Shown here: in pieces, positions 61,545 through 64,000 of the stretch
Layout: the number at the start of each line of letters is the position of its first letter
Position numbering within the stretch: the first letter of the stretch is position 1
Source: an uncultured Vibrio sp.
GTDB taxonomy: Bacteria; Pseudomonadota; Gammaproteobacteria; Enterobacterales; Vibrionaceae
Reading direction: 5' to 3'
Assembly (NCBI GenBank): GCA_947504195.1
Contig: CANNGN010000002.1
Span: 186,001-250,000 of the forward strand
DNA length: 64,000 bases
Position numbers and translations under genes: made by a program
Notes under the pieces: model-generated
Seen by the model: the letters and a program-made list of their open reading frames with translations, nothing else
The model's database searches: none
What the model was told of the DNA's origin: nothing

Positions 61545-62042
61545 AACGGGTTCCCTGTATCATCTGACACAGAAAATCATATAGATTGATTATGCTACAA
61601 GTGTTTGACAGTGATCCTCAATGGCATATTGATCTTTGGCTTATAACACCTGTAATAACATTTATCTTATTGATTTTAGTAGTTAAAAATAGTATTTATA
61701 AGATGGTTTCATCAAGATATCAACAGCCTTCGATCTAATCGTTCTGGATCTTTTCTCAGTTATCCACAAAATCAGTGGATAAAGTTTGGGATAACTGAAG
61801 CAGTGAAAAGATCCAGAATTCAGATAGGCTAAGCAGGGTAACGCTTTGCGACTTGTTAGTATCTTAAGGAAGGTTAAATTCGCTGTTTTATCTACCCCTA
61901 GTCAAGGTTTTTTTTAAAAAATTATCTTCTCAGAAATGGGATTATAGTGTTCGATAAAGATAAGTATAAAATGTGATTCAGCTCCCACGTTTTAGACACT
62001 ATACTAGTGTGATTATCGTTAACGAAGTTGAAGGTTAAGCTA
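61545..62042. other. Right junction and intergenic region
   Basis: Holds the right repeat (61585-61778), then native chromosome. The original ybbP terminator is complete here: TTCTGGATCTTTTC (61742-61755) and GAAAAGATCCAGAA (61805-61818) pair, with inner TCAGTTATCC / GGATAACTGA. After that AT-rich DNA with no gene leads to the oxidoreductase. Confidence 0.8.
61585..61778 (+). repeat. Right attachment repeat (attR), displaced ybbP 3' end
   Basis: 194 bases identical to the left repeat except for two substitutions (CTC/CTT and GGTATC/GGTTTC). It encodes the last ~51 codons of ybbP without a start and continues seamlessly into the native terminator arm, so this is the original chromosomal 3' end. 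Confidence 0.93.
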
Positions 62043-63494
62043 TTGAAAACCAAGAATACAAGCGTTACTAATGTCGCTATTGTTGGTGGTGGAGTTGCTG
62101 GTGCGACAGCTGCGGTGCACCTTAGTGCGATTGGCGTTGATGTGACACTTTTAGAGCGAGGTTCTGGCTTAGTGGATGGGCCACCAATTTGTCACTTACA
62201 TGCTGGTGGAAATTTGTATCGTGATATATCGCCTCAGCAATGTATTAAATTACTCAAGCAGTCGATCGATTCAGTCCGACTGTTTCCTCATACTATCAAT
62301 AAACGTCCAACGGTTCTTGCAATACCAAAGTACGATCCCGGTTCTCCCAATTCTATCATTGAACGTCTTGAAACGATCGTCGCGGCGTATCGAGAATTAG
62401 TCGCGAATGATGAAAAAAATAATGTGCTTGGTGATGCTGACGATTACTATAAAGTCTACTATCGTAATGATATTGAAAAGTTTTTGAGTCAAGAACTTTG
62501 CACTTCACCATCGACACTTGATGAGTGGATGATCCCTTTCGCCAAGTTTACGGATTTGGAGAAGATCAAGTATCCGGTTGTTATCGTTCAAGAATATGGT
62601 TGGAGTGTATTTCGATTAGCGGCTTCCATTGGTCTTGCATTAGAAGAATTTAGTAATTGCCAAGTATTGGTGAATTCTAATGTTATTGATACAAAATTTA
62701 ATAACGAACACTCTGAATGGGATATTGAGTATGAAAATGCCGAAGGAGAGGTTTGCCATCTTCGGTCTCAGTATTTGATTAATGCTTGTGGGTACGAAAC
62801 CGGTAACATCGATGATCATATCAAGGCTAAACGGAAACGGATGGTTGAATTTAAATCGGCTTATGTCGCACGATGGGTTGATCATAGTGTTGAATGGCCT
62901 GAAGTTGTTTTTCATGGTGAACGTGGTACACCAACTGGAATGGCTCAGTTTACGCCGTATGGAAACGGGGTATTTCAACTGCATGGTATGACACATGGAA
63001 TTACACTGTTTGAAAAAGGTTTGGTTGCTTCATCTGACCAATCATCCCAACCTGTCTTACCTGATTATTTGCAGGCTAAGTTAAGCGACGGATGGAAAGA
63101 TATTGCGATTGAAAAGCACACAGAGCGAGCGATTGATTATTTAAGCCAATTTATCCCTCAGTTTGATTCGGCTGTAGTAGAATCGAAACCGTTATTTGGA
63201 GCACAACAAATACCGGGTGATGATGAAAGTTTACGTGCTGCAGATGTATCATTTGAAGCAAATAATTATGCTCGAATGGAAGTGGTCAAGGGCTCGTCGG
63301 CCTTGGAAGCAGCAGTGAAAATTGTTGAGCAATGGTCACTGGTACCCAAACAGGATTATGGGCAAAAATCAATTGAAGAACTTCACCCGATTTCAATAGG
63401 TCTTAGCTCAGAAGTCATAGAACAGTACGCAATTCAGTTAGCGAAGCAGCGCAATTATCCAATCGAACTCGCTCAAGTGAGTGGGCAAGACTAA
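62043..63494 (+). CDS. FAD-dependent oxidoreductase
   Basis: 483 residues. VAIVGGGVAGATAAVHLSAI and GVDVTLLERGSG give the Rossmann dinucleotide-binding motif with the acidic end of the second strand. LINACGYETG and the C-terminal YARMEVVKGSSALEAAVKI are consistent with a glycine/D-amino-acid oxidase- or halogenase-like FAD enzyme of unknown substrate; a PPICHLHAGGNLYRD motif lies near residue 45. Two TTG starts are possible; the second has AAGG eight bases upstream and is chosen. No ATG start is available before the FAD motif. Confidence 0.8.
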   Translation: MKTKNTSVTNVAIVGGGVAGATAAVHLSAIGVDVTLLERGSGLVDGPPICHLHAGGNLYRDISPQQCIKLLKQSIDSVRLFPHTINKRPTVLAIPKYDPGSPNSIIERLETIVAAYRELVANDEKNNVLGDADDYYKVYYRNDIEKFLSQELCTSPSTLDEWMIPFAKFTDLEKIKYPVVIVQEYGWSVFRLAASIGLALEEFSNCQVLVNSNVIDTKFNNEHSEWDIEYENAEGEVCHLRSQYLINACGYETGNIDDHIKAKRKRMVEFKSAYVARWVDHSVEWPEVVFHGERGTPTGMAQFTPYGNGVFQLHGMTHGITLFEKGLVASSDQSSQPVLPDYLQAKLSDGWKDIAIEKHTERAIDYLSQFIPQFDSAVVESKPLFGAQQIPGDDESLRAADVSFEANNYARMEVVKGSSALEAAVKIVEQWSLVPKQDYGQKSIEELHPISIGLSSEVIEQYAIQLAKQRNYPIELAQVSGQD

Positions 63495-63557
63495 CCTGGA
63501 AGATATTGTGTCACTTGTATCGCCTCTGAACCTATATTTTACGCTCTTTGTGAGCAT

Positions 63558-64000
63558 ATGTTTAAGGACATTCTTTTGGACGAGTTATTAGTATTTGATT
63601 TAGATGGCACATTATTAAATGAAGATGAAAAGCTATCTCCTGCGACATTGAAAGCGTTGGCAAACTTGGATCGTCTTGGTGTTGCTTGGACCGTTGCGAC
63701 AGGAAGAATGCCACATGGAGCACGCGCTGCTCTGCCTGATGTCGTTTTTAAGTATCCTCAAGCATATAAAAATGGGGTGTTATTGTGGGACCTAAATGAA
63801 GACACGGTAATTAGCAAATTACCAATGGATCCAGATGAGGTGCAAGAAGTGTGTCGTTGTTTACATCAAAAAGGGATCAAAGCGTGGATAAACACGATAG
63901 ATCATGAAAACAACGTCAGTGCCATTATTTCAGGAATCACATCGCAAAGAGAGAAGAAGTGGGCAGAGTTTCTCGTTTCTCAAGGTGTAAGAATTCAAGA
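63558..64000 (+). CDS. Cof-type HAD phosphatase (partial, runs off the window)
   Basis: The first ~147 residues. The HAD nucleophile motif is LLVFDLDGTLLNEDEKLSP, followed by LANLDRLGVAWTVATGRMPH (motif II Thr) and a cap domain beginning at AYKNGVLLWD. This is the Cof/YbiV-like group that hydrolyses sugar phosphates, pyridoxal phosphate or similar. The ATG has no ribosome site; a TTG six codons later follows AAGGA and would give MDELLVFDLDGT, so the true start may be there. The 3' end is outside the window. Confidence 0.88.
   Translation, partial: MFKDILLDELLVFDLDGTLLNEDEKLSPATLKALANLDRLGVAWTVATGRMPHGARAALPDVVFKYPQAYKNGVLLWDLNEDTVISKLPMDPDEVQEVCRCLHQKGIKAWINTIDHENNVSAIISGITSQREKKWAEFLVSQGVRIQ

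Larger units (their letters stand above)
43425..61778. mobile_element. 18.4-kb integrative element (satellite- or island-like) in the 3' end of ybbP
   Basis: Bounded by 194-bp direct repeats and carrying a large tyrosine recombinase next to the right repeat. Contents: replication-like protein, two abortive-infection genes, an SOS-like operon, a second recombinase, a lone phage-type S49 protease, small membrane proteins and many short unknowns. It is visibly more AT-rich than the flanks and has long non-coding tracts. I find no capsid, portal, tail, large-terminase, conjugation or transposase gene, so a phage satellite or defence island fits better than a prophage or ICE. That classification is inference. 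Confidence 0.88.

Noticed and set aside
61544..61563. Second LexA box in front of the integrase
   Set aside because: CTGTATCATCTGACACAG has 12 rather than 10 bases between CTG and CAG.
43425..61778. Element as a complete prophage
   Set aside because: No capsid, portal, tail, large terminase or recognisable lysis enzyme; the S49 protease alone is not enough.

Overview
The window looks like a piece of a Vibrionaceae chromosome, most likely Vibrio. Supporting signs are VCR-like attC sites with gene cassettes, two GlyGly-CTERM trypsin-like proteases, a second-type acetate kinase (ackA2-like), a split gcvT / gcvHP locus and the DUF2238 / DnaJ-related / ABC-class ATPase neighbourhood. The ackA2 and gcv genes suggest chromosome II, which is an inference. 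No rRNA, tRNA, CRISPR array or IS element was recognised.

Left part (1-10.8 kb): the tail of an outer-membrane protein, a Fic protein, a PH-domain protein, a YnjBCD-type ABC importer behind an odd leader, a NIF3-like protein, a formate/nitrite channel coupled to a phosphatase-kinase fusion, and a YafN/YafO toxin-antitoxin pair. From 11.1 to 14.7 kb there is a small integrase-less cassette cluster with attC sites (ASCH protein, two unknowns, a VOC protein, a membrane protein).

The cluster ends at a stray 3' fragment of gcvP (14.85-14.96 kb). A complete cyoABCDE quinol oxidase operon follows, extended by sco and PCu(A)C copper-chaperone genes. Then come the real gcvP and gcvH, an XRE-cupin regulator and gcvT. 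The gcvP fragment and the real gcvP 3' end form a diverged direct repeat around the cyo block, as if that block arrived by an insertion that rebuilt the gcvP end.

From 28 to 43 kb: two paralogous secreted trypsin-like proteases, CreA, small proteins, acetate kinase, YjdF, a J-domain protein, an ABC-class ATPase, a degenerate-GGDEF/EAL protein, tesA, and the divergent ybbA/ybbP-type ABC genes.

From 43.4 to 61.8 kb an 18.4-kb integrative element sits at the 3' end of the ybbP-like gene. It is bounded by a 194-bp direct repeat (192/194 identical) and carries a 535-residue tyrosine recombinase at its right end. It has two abortive-infection families (a membrane Phage_Abi-type protein and AbiH), a small two-gene operon under a LexA-like box, a second short tyrosine recombinase, a replication-like wHTH/zinc-ribbon protein, a lone phage-type S49 protease and holin-sized membrane proteins. 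It also has long AT-rich structured non-coding tracts. No capsid, portal, tail or large-terminase gene was recognised, so it resembles a phage satellite or genomic island rather than a prophage. Its control sites appear wired to host regulators: LexA (SOS), a perfect CRP site, and a Fur-like box over a strong promoter that would make a short RNA ending in a terminator. That candidate Fur-controlled sRNA and the leader with repeated CTGCCA palindromes are the most novel-looking pieces. To the right, the native ybbP terminator is followed by an FAD-dependent oxidoreductase and a partial Cof-type HAD phosphatase.
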